Counted from the first letter of the stretch, positions 8,396-16,909 are shown. The stretch is 48,485 nt of DNA from Kiritimatiellota bacterium (GCA_013151865.1 JAADHN010000138.1:1-48485); one strand, 5' to 3'. Numbers and translations: made by a program. Notes: a model not told the origin generated them from the sequence alone.

Positions 8396-9253
8396 ATGCA
8401 TCTCGTCAACCCAAAAGTCATGCTCGCAAAGGCCCGCGCGGGCGGGTACGCGGTCCCCGCGTTCAACAGCAACGGCGGCTCGTACGACATCACCCGCGCC
8501 GCGGTCGAGGCCGCCGGGGAACTGGGCTCGCCCCTGATCCTTCAGACCTACGAGAACAACCTGCCCTATCGTGGGATGTTGCATTCGCGACGGATTGCCG
8601 AGCTGTTCCTGGACGGGGTCCGCGTGCCGGTCGCTCTGCAGCTCGATCACGGGCACAATCCCGAGTCGTGCCGGGCGGCGCTCGAGGCGGGGTACACCTC
8701 GGTCATGATCGACGGCTCCGCGCTCCCTTTTGCAGAGAACGTCACCGTGACCCGGCAGGTGATGGCCCTGGCTGGAAAGACCAATGCGGCGGTCGAGGGT
8801 GAAATCGGGCATATCACCATTCGCGGTGCGGACGGCGGCTTCGAGACGGCGCCCAAGACCGATCCGGAGGAGGCCGCGGAGTTTGTCCGACAGACGGGCG
8901 TCGACGCCCTGGCCGTAGCAATCGGCACCACTCACGGGCTGTTCGAGAGCCAGACCGAGATCGATTTCGATCTCCTGACTGACCTCCGGGACGCAACGGA
9001 CGCACCGCTCGTCCTCCACGGCACCTGCGGCATCCCGCACGAGCTGCTCAGCCGCTGCGTCCGCTGCGGGATCGCCAAAGCCAATTTCGGCGAAGTGTTC
9101 CGGGCGCCCTACATCGACTACTTTCTCGAACTGGCCCGGACCCTGGACCATCAGGGACATCCGTGGAAAATCATGCAGGCCGTCAAGGACCGCCTCAAGG
9201 ACGACATGAAAGCCCTCATCCGGGCCCTGGGTTCGGAAGGCAAAGGACGGTGA
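8396..9253 (+). CDS. Class II (zinc) fructose-bisphosphate aldolase family protein
   Basis: The 285-residue protein follows the FbaA/GatY/KbaY family. L-Q-L-D84-H85-G-H supplies the catalytic Asp and a zinc His. V-E-G-E-I-G-H is the usual loop, and H180 (G-T-T-H-G) and H208 (L-H-G-T-C-G-I-P) complete the zinc site. In most members the last loop reads H-G-G/A-S-G, so T-C here is unusual and lies in the substrate phosphate-binding region. GGAAAGG is 7 nt before the ATG. It is coupled to the next gene (3-nt gap). A ketose phosphate, such as tagatose-, fructose- or fuculose-phosphate-like, is the likely substrate. Confidence 0.93.
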   Translation: MHLVNPKVMLAKARAGGYAVPAFNSNGGSYDITRAAVEAAGELGSPLILQTYENNLPYRGMLHSRRIAELFLDGVRVPVALQLDHGHNPESCRAALEAGYTSVMIDGSALPFAENVTVTRQVMALAGKTNAAVEGEIGHITIRGADGGFETAPKTDPEEAAEFVRQTGVDALAVAIGTTHGLFESQTEIDFDLLTDLRDATDAPLVLHGTCGIPHELLSRCVRCGIAKANFGEVFRAPYIDYFLELARTLDHQGHPWKIMQAVKDRLKDDMKALIRALGSEGKGR

Positions 9254-9256
9254 CCC

Positions 9257-10657
9257 ATGAGCCAATCTCCTCCCCATGCCCCGCACGCTTTCCTCCCGGA
9301 ACAACCCCGGCCGGAGATCAAGCTCGGCGTGGTCTTCCTCCGACGCAAACGCCCGGGGTTCGACCCCGAGTGGGGCGCGAAGATGGAAGAGCTGGCCCGG
9401 ACCCAGCTCGACTCGTCCCGGTTCGCGTGCTTCATCCCCGAGGTCCGTGTGGTCGACGACGCTTCGCTGCGTGAGGCCCTGGCGGCCTGTCTCAAGGCGG
9501 GTTGCGACGTACTCGTGGCCCTGCAGACCACCATGAGCGACGGCCGACTGGCGCCCGTTCTCGGCCAGGTCTGGCCCGGACCGGTCGTGCTGTGGGCCAC
9601 GCCGGAAAAGCAGGAAGGCGCCATGATCAGCGCCTGTTCGTTGGTCGGGGCGCACACATTTGCGGCGACCCTGCGACAACTGGGCCGTCCCTTCGAACTC
9701 GCCTACGGCATGCCCGGGGCCCTTGACGCGGTCCGCGAACTGGAAGATGCCGTTCACGTGGCGTACGCGGTCCGTCGTTTCCGGCAGGGACGCGTCGGTC
9801 TCGTGGGGTATCACGCTCCAGGGTTCATCGACATGCACAGTGACCCGTTTCTCCTGAACCGACAGCTCGGGGTCCAGCACCTGCACGTCGGGATTCGGGA
9901 ATTCCTGGACCGCCTGAACGCGATCCCGGACGCGGAGGCCGCACGCGACGCCGCAGCCGTTCAGGCCCTCGGCTTGCCCGCCCCGGAATTGGAAGCGGAC
10001 GACCTCCACCTGGCCTCGAGGTTCTACTTGGCCATGACAACCCTGATGGACGAGGAGAACCTGGACGCCCTCGCCGTACGCGACTGGACCGAATTGTCCG
10101 ACGGAGTGGGCCAATGGCCCTACCTTGGCATGGCCCGGATGTCCACCGAAGGCCGTGCCGTGGGCTGCGAAGGCGACGTGGACGGCGCGCTCTCGTGCCT
10201 GGCCGGGACCGCTCTCGGCTGCGGGGCCGCCTACCTCTCCGACTGGCTCGAACACGACCGCACCACCGTCACCCTCTGGCACGCCGGGATGGCCCCGTTC
10301 CAGCTCTTGGAGGCCGTCGGGTCGGAGCATGGGCCCGTGATTGGACGGCATTTCAACAACCACAACCCCGCCGTGGTGGACGGGCGACTCCGGGCCGGTG
10401 TCCCGCTCACCATTTACCGCCTCTGGCATTGCGACGGGGAATACCGGATGACCACGGCGGAAGGCGAATCGGAGGCGCCTCGGCGGGAACTCAAAGGCAC
10501 CAACGGCCTGCTCCGCGTGGAAGGCCGGGACGTACACGCCTGGTTCGACCGCCTCCTCCACGCCGGTTTGCCGCACCATCCGGCAGTGGTCGAGGGACGG
10601 TGGGGGCACCGGCTCCGCCGGTTCGCCCGACAATTCGGCATGACCTGGGTCGAATGA
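9257..10657 (+). CDS. L-fucose/L-arabinose isomerase family protein
   Basis: The 466-residue cytoplasmic protein resembles the L-fucose isomerase superfamily. An N-terminal Rossmann-like half contains V-A-L-Q-T-T at about residues 94-99. A C-terminal half contains V-G-C-E-G-D-V-D-G-A-L, whose Glu and Asp are likely Mn2+ ligands. The later T-L-W-H-A-G-M-A-P segment supplies a His. These enzymes interconvert aldoses and ketoses, so it would sit before the aldolase encoded 3 nt upstream in a catabolic sequence. AGGA within the aldolase stop region serves as ribosome site. No sugar kinase, normally expected between isomerase and aldolase, is visible nearby. A hairpin covers its stop codon. Confidence 0.8.
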   Translation: MSQSPPHAPHAFLPEQPRPEIKLGVVFLRRKRPGFDPEWGAKMEELARTQLDSSRFACFIPEVRVVDDASLREALAACLKAGCDVLVALQTTMSDGRLAPVLGQVWPGPVVLWATPEKQEGAMISACSLVGAHTFAATLRQLGRPFELAYGMPGALDAVRELEDAVHVAYAVRRFRQGRVGLVGYHAPGFIDMHSDPFLLNRQLGVQHLHVGIREFLDRLNAIPDAEAARDAAAVQALGLPAPELEADDLHLASRFYLAMTTLMDEENLDALAVRDWTELSDGVGQWPYLGMARMSTEGRAVGCEGDVDGALSCLAGTALGCGAAYLSDWLEHDRTTVTLWHAGMAPFQLLEAVGSEHGPVIGRHFNNHNPAVVDGRLRAGVPLTIYRLWHCDGEYRMTTAEGESEAPRRELKGTNGLLRVEGRDVHAWFDRLLHAGLPHHPAVVEGRWGHRLRRFARQFGMTWVE

Positions 10658-10679
10658 TCCGGTCCGATCCGACCGATCA
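10655..10679. terminator. Stem-loop at the end of the sugar cluster
   Basis: TGATCCGGTC at 10655-10664 pairs with GACCGATCA at 10671-10679, with one bulged C and a 6-nt loop. The left arm begins with the TGA stop of the fucose-isomerase-like gene. It lies between convergent genes, where a terminator is expected. There is no T-run, so intrinsic termination is uncertain. Confidence 0.35.
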
Positions 10680-10762
10680 GTCGCATCACTGCGGCGCCCC
10701 ATCGGCAACAAAGGCCGGGCCGATCATCTTCGTTCCCCAGCCGTCCGGGGAACGCCCCCCTT

Positions 10763-11797
10763 TCAACAGCGGTCTTCGCCGTCGAAGTGCGGGACGGAGG
10801 CGAACACGCCCGTGTCGCTGGACTCGAGTATGGCCAGACACAGCGCCAAAGCACGCCGGCCGTACTCGCCGGGGGTCAACGTAGGCGCTTCACCGCGGAC
10901 GGCTTTCAGAAAAACGCCCTGACTGTTCTCCCGAGGTTTCGGATCGGGATAAGTCAGCGCCTCGCCTTCGGGTTTGCCGGCCTGCCACAACTGGATGGGG
11001 TTCTCGTCGAATCCCACCCGTATGCGGCCACCGGTGCCGTACACCTCGAGGAAACCGGCACCGCCGGGCAGGGTCCAGGACAGTTCGAGTACGCCGGTCC
11101 CGCCATTCCGGAAGCGGAAAAGCGCCCTGACGTTATCCGGAACGTCAATGTCCGGGAGACGCGTGTCCACCAAGCCCGCGACCTTTTCCGCGTCACCCAT
11201 GATCATGCGCAACAGGTCCGCCATGTGGATACCGATATCCAAGAGCAGGCCACCGTTGTGTTTCTTCTGCACGAACCAGTCCGCGCCGGGACTCCAGCCC
11301 TTATTAGGCGTACCGTTACCCGCCCGGATGCAGCGTACGTGGAAGGGCGTGCCGATGGCCCCCTCTTTAACCAACTCCACCACGGTCCGGTACTGTGCGT
11401 TGAAGCGGAAGCTCTGGTTGATTTGCAGCACGACCCCGGCTTTCCGGGCCGCCTCGATCATCTCCGTCGCGTGCTCGAGGGTCGCGGCCATCGGTTTCTC
11501 GCAATGCACGTGCAGCCCAGCCTGGCAGGCGGCCAGCGTCTGCGGATGGTGACAATCATTGGGCGTGCAAACGGATACCGCGTCCACGAGGCCGGAGGCG
11601 AACAGGTCCGCGTCCTTTTCGAAGCAGGCCGCCCCTTTCAGTTCCGGAAACTGGGTTATGCGTTCCTCCATGCGGTCGGTGCGAACGTCGCACAACGCCG
11701 TGATGACGCAACCTTCCTGGCCGAGGTACCCGGGGATGTGGTTGCGTTCGGCAATTCTGCCACAACCGACGATACCGATGCGAATGAGACCTGCCAT
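10763..11797 (-). CDS. Gfo/Idh/MocA family oxidoreductase
   Basis: The 344-residue protein opens with I-G-I-V-G-C-G-R-I, the NAD(P)-binding glycine motif. It has C-E-K-P-M-A after the third strand, as in the Gfo/Idh/MocA family, and a C-terminal alpha/beta domain with G-G-L-L-L-D-I-G-I-H-M-A-D containing the catalytic Asp/His pair. These enzymes oxidise or epimerise sugars and inositols. The ATG at 11797 is chosen because GAGGAG lies about 9 nt upstream; the frame continues upstream without family similarity. It converges with the sugar cluster and may serve the same pathway. An 8-mer tandem repeat lies just upstream of the start. Confidence 0.92.
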   Translation of the reverse strand: MAGLIRIGIVGCGRIAERNHIPGYLGQEGCVITALCDVRTDRMEERITQFPELKGAACFEKDADLFASGLVDAVSVCTPNDCHHPQTLAACQAGLHVHCEKPMAATLEHATEMIEAARKAGVVLQINQSFRFNAQYRTVVELVKEGAIGTPFHVRCIRAGNGTPNKGWSPGADWFVQKKHNGGLLLDIGIHMADLLRMIMGDAEKVAGLVDTRLPDIDVPDNVRALFRFRNGGTGVLELSWTLPGGAGFLEVYGTGGRIRVGFDENPIQLWQAGKPEGEALTYPDPKPRENSQGVFLKAVRGEAPTLTPGEYGRRALALCLAILESSDTGVFASVPHFDGEDRC

Positions 11798-12221
11798 CTC
11801 GCACTTCTCCTCTTCGAAGACCTTGTGCACTTGTGCACTTGCCCTGCTTGGGCAATGCATCGCACCCCGAGGCAGAGCGACAGCACCGCCCCGGGATTGC
11901 GTGTCGCTCAACCGGAAACGGCGGTCGGCCGAGGTCTGAAGCTTTTCGCCAATGCCGGCAATGGAGAGATGTGAAGCGCCCGTTGCCGCTTCACCGCCGC
12001 CATGTCGACAGCCCGTTTCATTTCGTTCGACTCAGGGCACAGGCTGGTGGTTGACCATGCCCCCCGGGCGCACCCCGCGAGGTCACGGTGAAAGCGCCCC
12101 CTTTGGAGCTGAAGCCAAGACGCCTTCAGGGAACCAGCGCGCCGCCGCCGCCGGAATCCCGCTACGCTCCGGCCCGGCGAGTGGGGCCGGTCGTTATGAA
12201 CCGCTGCTGGCGGCGCCGCGT
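11798..12221. other. Intergenic region upstream of the Gfo/Idh gene
   Basis: This 424-bp stretch has no gene I can support. It holds the tandem TTGTGCAC pair (11823-11838) and an 8-bp perfect stem-loop (11971-11978 with 11987-11994, 8-nt loop) that might end the transcript of the minus-strand gene at 12222-12773. Confidence 0.5.
11823..11838. promoter_or_regulatory. Tandem palindromic octamer, candidate operator
   Basis: TTGTGCAC occurs twice head-to-tail at 11823-11830 and 11831-11838, each containing the palindrome GTGCAC. The pair lies 26-41 bp upstream of the Gfo/Idh ATG at 11797, inside the likely leader or promoter. Binding by a regulator is a guess based on symmetry and position. Confidence 0.3.
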
Positions 12222-12773
12222 TCAGTTCGATTCCGGTTTGCTCAATTCCTTGATCCGGTCGCGGAGGATCGCCGCCTGCTCGTACCGTTCTTCCTCGATG
12301 GCCTTGGCCAGCTCGGCCTTGAGTTCTTCGAGGCGGCTTTTGGGGCGCTGGACAACCGCCTTGCCGGCATCGGCTTTGTCCTCGAGGACGATACCCGCCT
12401 CGTCCATGACTTTCTCATGCACCAGGATGGGGGCTCGGCAGCGGAGGGCGAGGGCCACGGCATCGGAAGGGCGGGAGTCCACCTTGATTTCGCGGCCCTC
12501 GGAAAACAACACCAGCCGGCCGAAAAACGTTCCATCCTCGAGATCGTGCACCTCGACCCGGTCCAAGCGGGCCTCGAGGATATCCAACACGTTCTTGAGC
12601 AAGTCGTGAGTGAGGGGGCGCGGCACCTCGACCTTGTTGAGGAGGATGGCGATGGCCTGGGCTTCGGGCACACCGATGAAAATCGGCAGGGTCCGTTCGT
12701 CTTCGGGGTTCTTGAGCAGGAGGACGAAACCGACATTGGAAATGGATACGTTAGTGACTTCAACCGGGATCAT
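12222..12773 (-). CDS. Bifunctional nuclease-domain (DUF151) protein with C-terminal UVR motif
   Basis: Residues 1 to about 130 match the bifunctional nuclease domain (BFN/DUF151). Features include L-P-I-F-I-G near residue 30, the acidic segment D-V-L-E around a conserved helix, and S-R-P-S-D-A-V-A-L-A-L near residue 105. The last 40 residues form a UvrB/UvrC-type motif with E-E-E-R-Y-E-Q-A-A-I-L-R-D-R-I-K-E-L. This two-domain architecture is common in bacteria and is linked to stress or redox responses, though the biochemical role is poorly defined. Length, 183 aa, is normal. GGGAG precedes the ATG. It diverges from the YceH gene. Confidence 0.93.
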   Translation of the reverse strand: MIPVEVTNVSISNVGFVLLLKNPEDERTLPIFIGVPEAQAIAILLNKVEVPRPLTHDLLKNVLDILEARLDRVEVHDLEDGTFFGRLVLFSEGREIKVDSRPSDAVALALRCRAPILVHEKVMDEAGIVLEDKADAGKAVVQRPKSRLEELKAELAKAIEEERYEQAAILRDRIKELSKPESN

Positions 12774-13204
12774 GGCGTGCAGCTCCCGAGTTTGCGCTCC
12801 GGGCCGCCGACACGAAAGCGACCCGAGACCGCGTTTCGGTCAGGTTTTAACCGATCGTCTCGAAATAATCGGGACCGCAGGCGAACTCGCCGGCCCTGCA
12901 ACATCGTCCGGACAATTCTGAGACACCCGTATGGGGTAGTATATTGCCGGGATGTTGTTTTTCCCAGCCGAAACAGCTACAGTTGGCAGTGCCCGAGTCT
13001 CGCGGAGACTGAATCGGTATCGTTGTCGTGGTTGCAGTCGCAGTACCGGTCGATTCCGATTTCGTTGCAGTCTCGATTTCGAGTCGCCTCCCCCCCGTAC
13101 CCGACCGGCCGGTTGCTGCGGTTGCGGTCGGTCGGTTTCGTGGGAAAGACTGCCGTCTCTCCGTGACATTGCTCTGTACCAGAGTTCACGATGTGGAGGT
13201 TGCG
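12774..13204. other. Divergent intergenic region between the BFN and YceH genes
   Basis: The 431-bp spacer has no supported gene. A TATA-rich spot (GTAGTATATT, 12936-12945) reads as TATACT on the minus strand and could be a -10 element for the BFN gene. No good -35 accompanies it. The segment 13020-13150 is rich in repeated TCG/GTTGC words and has low complexity. Confidence 0.4.
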
Positions 13205-13873
13205 ATGGAGCTTTTGGTTGCCTCTGAAGCACGAGTGTTGGGCTGCCTGATCGAGAAGGAGTTGACGACACCGGAGTACTATCCACTGACTCTGAATGCG
13301 TTGACCCATGCGTGCAACCAGAAGTCCAACCGGTCCCCGGTCGTGAGCCTGGACGACAGGACGGTTTTGCGGGCCGTGGACGGCCTGCGCGACAAGAAAC
13401 TGAGTTGGCTCAAGACGACGGCGGCCGGACGCGTCCCGAAGTACGGGCACGCACTCGCGGAACGACTCGGTTTGGGGCGGGAGGAATTGGCCGTACTGTG
13501 CGAGCTGCTCGTGCGGGGTCCGCAAACGGTCGGCGAACTGCGGGGCCGGGCCTCGCGCATGACGCCTTTTGCGGACCGGGCTATGGTGGAAACGGTTTTG
13601 ACCCGGTTGATGGAGCGGGGCGAGGGGCCGCTCGTGGTCAGACTGCCCCGGCAATCCGGCCGGAAAGAGTGTCGCTACGCCCACACGTTCGAGGGTGTCC
13701 CGGAGCCGCCGGCGGACGGGGAACAGACAGCGTTTGCGCCCGAACCGGCCCGACTTGCGGTCACGGCGGAGACGGAACGACTGAATGCGCTTGAAGAGGA
13801 GGTCCGGTCCTTGCGGGAAGAAGTCGCTGAATTGCGGGAGCGGTTCGAGCGCTTTCGCTCAGAGTTCGAGTGA
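13205..13873 (+). CDS. yceH: YceH family protein (DUF480, tandem winged helix)
   Basis: The 222-residue protein matches the DUF480/YceH family. Its N-terminus includes V-L-G-C-L-I-E-K-E-L-T-T-P-E-Y-Y-P-L-T-L and then N-A-C-N-Q-K-S-N-R-like residues, and R-V-P-K-Y-G-H follows at the end of the first winged helix. A second winged helix and a C-terminal coiled coil (about residues 190-222, Leu/Glu-rich heptads) complete it. GGAGG lies 5 nt before the ATG, which sets the start. Function is unknown in most bacteria; DNA or RNA binding is inferred from fold. Its stop overlaps a possible GTG start for the next gene, so the two may be cotranscribed. Confidence 0.93.
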   Translation: MELLVASEARVLGCLIEKELTTPEYYPLTLNALTHACNQKSNRSPVVSLDDRTVLRAVDGLRDKKLSWLKTTAAGRVPKYGHALAERLGLGREELAVLCELLVRGPQTVGELRGRASRMTPFADRAMVETVLTRLMERGEGPLVVRLPRQSGRKECRYAHTFEGVPEPPADGEQTAFAPEPARLAVTAETERLNALEEEVRSLREEVAELRERFERFRSEFE

Positions 13874-13941
13874 CGCGTCGGCTGGGGACCAACGAGGCCG
13901 GACTCGGCCCGGCCGCAGAACGGAAAAGGAGTTTTCGGGAC

Positions 13942-15042
13942 ATGCTCACAATCGACACCCCGTTCCATGGTGCGGTGCTGAATTCCCGACACGGCCGTGA
14001 AACGCCGACCGGCCTGGCGGTCACGGTCCGAGGGCGCGCACCGATGGACGCGGCGGTCAGCGTCAACGGCATAAATGCACGCCGTGCCGGTGAATTCTTC
14101 GAAGCCGAAGTCGTCATCGAGGCTGCAAACAGCGAGATCTGCGCGCGAACCGAAGGAGGACGGGGCCGGCGCGAACATCGCATCCGGGTCTACCGTGACC
14201 GGGGATCTTTTCCGCGCTATCGCTTCGGGATCGACGACAACTCGTTTTTCTTGCGGGACATTTGCCGAAAACGACCCAACTCGTTGTTCGACTGTTTCTA
14301 CCTGGACATCCTGCGCGGCTTTCATCGGGAATACGGCACGAAATTCGTTCTCAACATCTTTTACTCGACGCCGGAAAAAGATTTCGCGCTCGATCAGTTC
14401 CCGACCAGATACCGTGGAGAATGGCGGGACAACGTGGATTGGCTCAAGCTCTCCTTCCATGCCTGGAATGAGTTTCCCGACCGCCCCTACCAATACGCGT
14501 CCGCATTGAAACTGGCCGACGATTTCGACCGGGTCCAGGAAGAAATCGTCCGATTCGCGGGGGAGTCAACGTGGTCGCCGCCCACGATTCTGCATTGGGG
14601 CATGGCCCCGCAAGCAGTGTGGCCGGTATTGGTCGACCGCGGCGTCCGTGTTTTGAGCGGCTATTTTCGCCGGGCGGAAGAATCGGGGCGATACGACGTC
14701 AACTACCTCGTGGATGCCGAGCGGTCCGAGTACCTCTGGCGGCACGACGCGCTCATGGATTTCGACGCCGGATTGACGTTCTCACGCGTGGACTTGGTGT
14801 GCAACACAAAACCGGTTGAACAAATCGTCCCGCTCCTGGAGAGATTGGCGCAGGACCCGAATACGGCCGAGATCATGGACCTGATGACCCACGAGCAGTA
14901 TTTCTGGCCGTTTTACAAGAACCACATTCCGGACCACGCGAACCGACTCGACGCCGCTTTGCGCTGGGTGACGGAGCAGGGATACCGGCCGGTATTCTTT
15001 CACGAAGGCTTCTTGGGAAACACCGGCTCGCTCGCGACCTGA
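13942..15042 (+). CDS. Unrecognised protein, possibly a glycoside hydrolase/deacetylase-type barrel
   Basis: The 366-residue protein has no signal peptide or membrane segment. A beta-rich N-terminal part (about 1-90) precedes a barrel-like region. The latter holds F-G-I-D-D-N-S-F-F-L-R-D, then L-S-F-H-A-W-N-E-F, T-I-L-H-W-G near the middle, and a late F-F-H-E-G. The D-D, H and late H-E placement recalls NodB-like or family-38/57-type sugar enzymes, but I cannot assign a family with confidence. ATG 13942 follows AAGGAG; a GTG at 13870 overlaps the yceH stop and would add 24 residues of poor composition. A role in carbohydrate modification is a weak inference. Confidence 0.72.
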   Translation: MLTIDTPFHGAVLNSRHGRETPTGLAVTVRGRAPMDAAVSVNGINARRAGEFFEAEVVIEAANSEICARTEGGRGRREHRIRVYRDRGSFPRYRFGIDDNSFFLRDICRKRPNSLFDCFYLDILRGFHREYGTKFVLNIFYSTPEKDFALDQFPTRYRGEWRDNVDWLKLSFHAWNEFPDRPYQYASALKLADDFDRVQEEIVRFAGESTWSPPTILHWGMAPQAVWPVLVDRGVRVLSGYFRRAEESGRYDVNYLVDAERSEYLWRHDALMDFDAGLTFSRVDLVCNTKPVEQIVPLLERLAQDPNTAEIMDLMTHEQYFWPFYKNHIPDHANRLDAALRWVTEQGYRPVFFHEGFLGNTGSLAT

Positions 15043-15091
15043 AGCGGACGCGCTCGAGAGGGTGCGGTCCCGAAACGCGGCGGGCCGATCT

Positions 15092-16909
15092 CTACGGCAA
15101 ATCCAGGCTGAGGGCCCGGCCGAACCCGGGCGCGCTTTCGACATACGCCGGTCTTTCGCCCAGACGCTTGAGGCGACCTCCCAGGCCCGAGACGGGGCCG
15201 CTGCTTGGAAAACCCGTGTCGGTTCCCCGGTCGAAATGCCATAACGCTATCGTACCGGGTTCGCTGCCCGTGTACGGGTTGGCCGGAACGACAGGGAAGT
15301 CGACCGGGCGATTCAGAATGCGCACTTCGTCCAGAAGCCCGTCGAGACGCCGGGTCCCGGCGCCGTCCCCGTACTCCCCGAAGTACAGGCGGCACGGAGT
15401 GTCCCGCACCCGCGCCGGGGCGGGGGCGGTCTCCGGATCGGTCCGACCGTCGATGACTAGGCGCATCCTGCCCCCTTTTCCTTCCGAAACACAAGCCACG
15501 TGCGTCCAACGCCCGAGTGAGACACGGCCGGCAGAGAGCAACGTATGCTCCGAAGCGCCGTCATTGAGCCGCATTTGCACGCGCCCTTTATCGTCGAGCA
15601 TCACTTCCCACCCCCGCCCTTCGTCGTCCGGCAGGTTGTGATTATACTTCGAAAGCACTCGCGGCCATGCGGTGTACCGGCGCAGAAAGATCCGGAATTC
15701 GATGGTGAAACGGGCCCGGCTCAGGCCCAGGGCGGGATGGTCGGGCACGAAAGCCTGGTTGGTGTACAAGCGCGAGCTGAGACTGGAGCACGTCAAACCG
15801 GTCAAACCGCTCCAGCGGCGCGCCGGGGCGGAGTCCGCACAACCCCCGGCGTTCAGGAAAAGCAGGCGGCCGTACTCCCGACACATCGGTCCGTACACCT
15901 GCTCGATATCTTCGCGCACGGGACGCATGCCGAGACCTTCCTCCTGGCTGCACAGGTAACCTTTCTCGCGGTCCGTGCGGGGCTGGTTCGGATACAGCCA
16001 CTTCCCGGAAATGACCCCGACGACAAGTCCGTCCACAACCCCTGCGCGCACCCAGGCTTGCCAATCGAGATACAGGTTGCCGTAGGGCGGTCCCAGGTAT
16101 TGTCCGCGCGGAATCGCCGCCAAGATGGTCTTGCCCGGAAGGGCGGTGCGGAGTTCGCGGAAAAAGCGGGTCAGGTAAGTACCCCGCAGCCGGCGCCATT
16201 TCTCTTTGTCGAACGGCTCGGTACGAATGTCAATGCCGAAACGTTTCCGAAACTCGGCGACCACCGGCCGATTGTAGCCGAACTCGTCTGCGAAGTCCGC
16301 AGGGGGCGAATGGCTGCGAGTGCAGACATACATTCCGTCGAAATCGTAATGTTCCATGAACCAGCGGAATTGGCCGATTTTGTAAGCCCGAACCTCGGGA
16401 TAAGCATACTCCATAACACCCCATTGCCGCCTGACCCCGCTCCGGTCCACGACCAGGTATTCGGGATGAGCCCGTGTGAACTTGGATTGCCAGGGAAACG
16501 GCGTCGTACCGCCGTACAGGACAGTGGGCGGACAACCCTCGTCGAAGATGGTGTGGTAGGCGTAGATGCGCAGCCCCTGAGCGTGAGCGGCTTCGATCGC
16601 TGTTTCGAGCGGGTCGAAGCGGTCGAGGATCTCTCTCACTGTCGTCCGGTACTTCCCGCGCCATTCGGGATTGTAGACATAGTCCCGTTCGAGAGCGACG
16701 GCCGAGACGCGCCAGAATATGCGCCGGACATTCAGGACTTCTTTCCAACGCGCCATGGCGGTCCGGATCTTCTCCGGCGTGTCGAGTTCGGCGAGTCCGT
16801 GTCCCACCATGATGTGGTCGCCCCAGCTCACATTCAGGGCGGTTTCCGAAGCCGCGCCCCGCACGAACACCGAAGCGACGAGCCAACCCAGTACGGCCTG
16901 TTTTATCAT
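15092..16909 (-). CDS. Exported TIM-barrel glycosidase-like protein with C-terminal LamG domain
   Basis: The 605-residue protein starts with a signal peptide (M-I-K, hydrophobic stretch, A-A-S cleavage near residue 21). The N-terminal 300 residues resemble family-10-like/GHL putative glycosidases: G-L-R-I-Y-A-Y-H-T, a Y-A-Y-P-E-V-R segment, and D-F-D-G-M-Y-V-type strand ends. The last ~190 residues look like a concanavalin/LamG jelly roll, with F-T-I-E-F-R-I, L-G-R-W-T-H-V-A and L-D-G-L-L-D-E-V-R-I-L-N-R-P, a typical LamG ending. AAGGAGGGG precedes the ATG at 16909. It is likely a periplasmic or surface polysaccharide-acting enzyme, divergent from the SGNH hydrolase gene. Confidence 0.82.
   Translation of the reverse strand: MIKQAVLGWLVASVFVRGAASETALNVSWGDHIMVGHGLAELDTPEKIRTAMARWKEVLNVRRIFWRVSAVALERDYVYNPEWRGKYRTTVREILDRFDPLETAIEAAHAQGLRIYAYHTIFDEGCPPTVLYGGTTPFPWQSKFTRAHPEYLVVDRSGVRRQWGVMEYAYPEVRAYKIGQFRWFMEHYDFDGMYVCTRSHSPPADFADEFGYNRPVVAEFRKRFGIDIRTEPFDKEKWRRLRGTYLTRFFRELRTALPGKTILAAIPRGQYLGPPYGNLYLDWQAWVRAGVVDGLVVGVISGKWLYPNQPRTDREKGYLCSQEEGLGMRPVREDIEQVYGPMCREYGRLLFLNAGGCADSAPARRWSGLTGLTCSSLSSRLYTNQAFVPDHPALGLSRARFTIEFRIFLRRYTAWPRVLSKYNHNLPDDEGRGWEVMLDDKGRVQMRLNDGASEHTLLSAGRVSLGRWTHVACVSEGKGGRMRLVIDGRTDPETAPAPARVRDTPCRLYFGEYGDGAGTRRLDGLLDEVRILNRPVDFPVVPANPYTGSEPGTIALWHFDRGTDTGFPSSGPVSGLGGRLKRLGERPAYVESAPGFGRALSLDLP

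Noticed and set aside
8324-10711. A 795-residue minus-strand frame over the aldolase and fucose-isomerase-like genes
   Set aside because: It mirrors well-supported coding sequence and has no ribosome site or domain.
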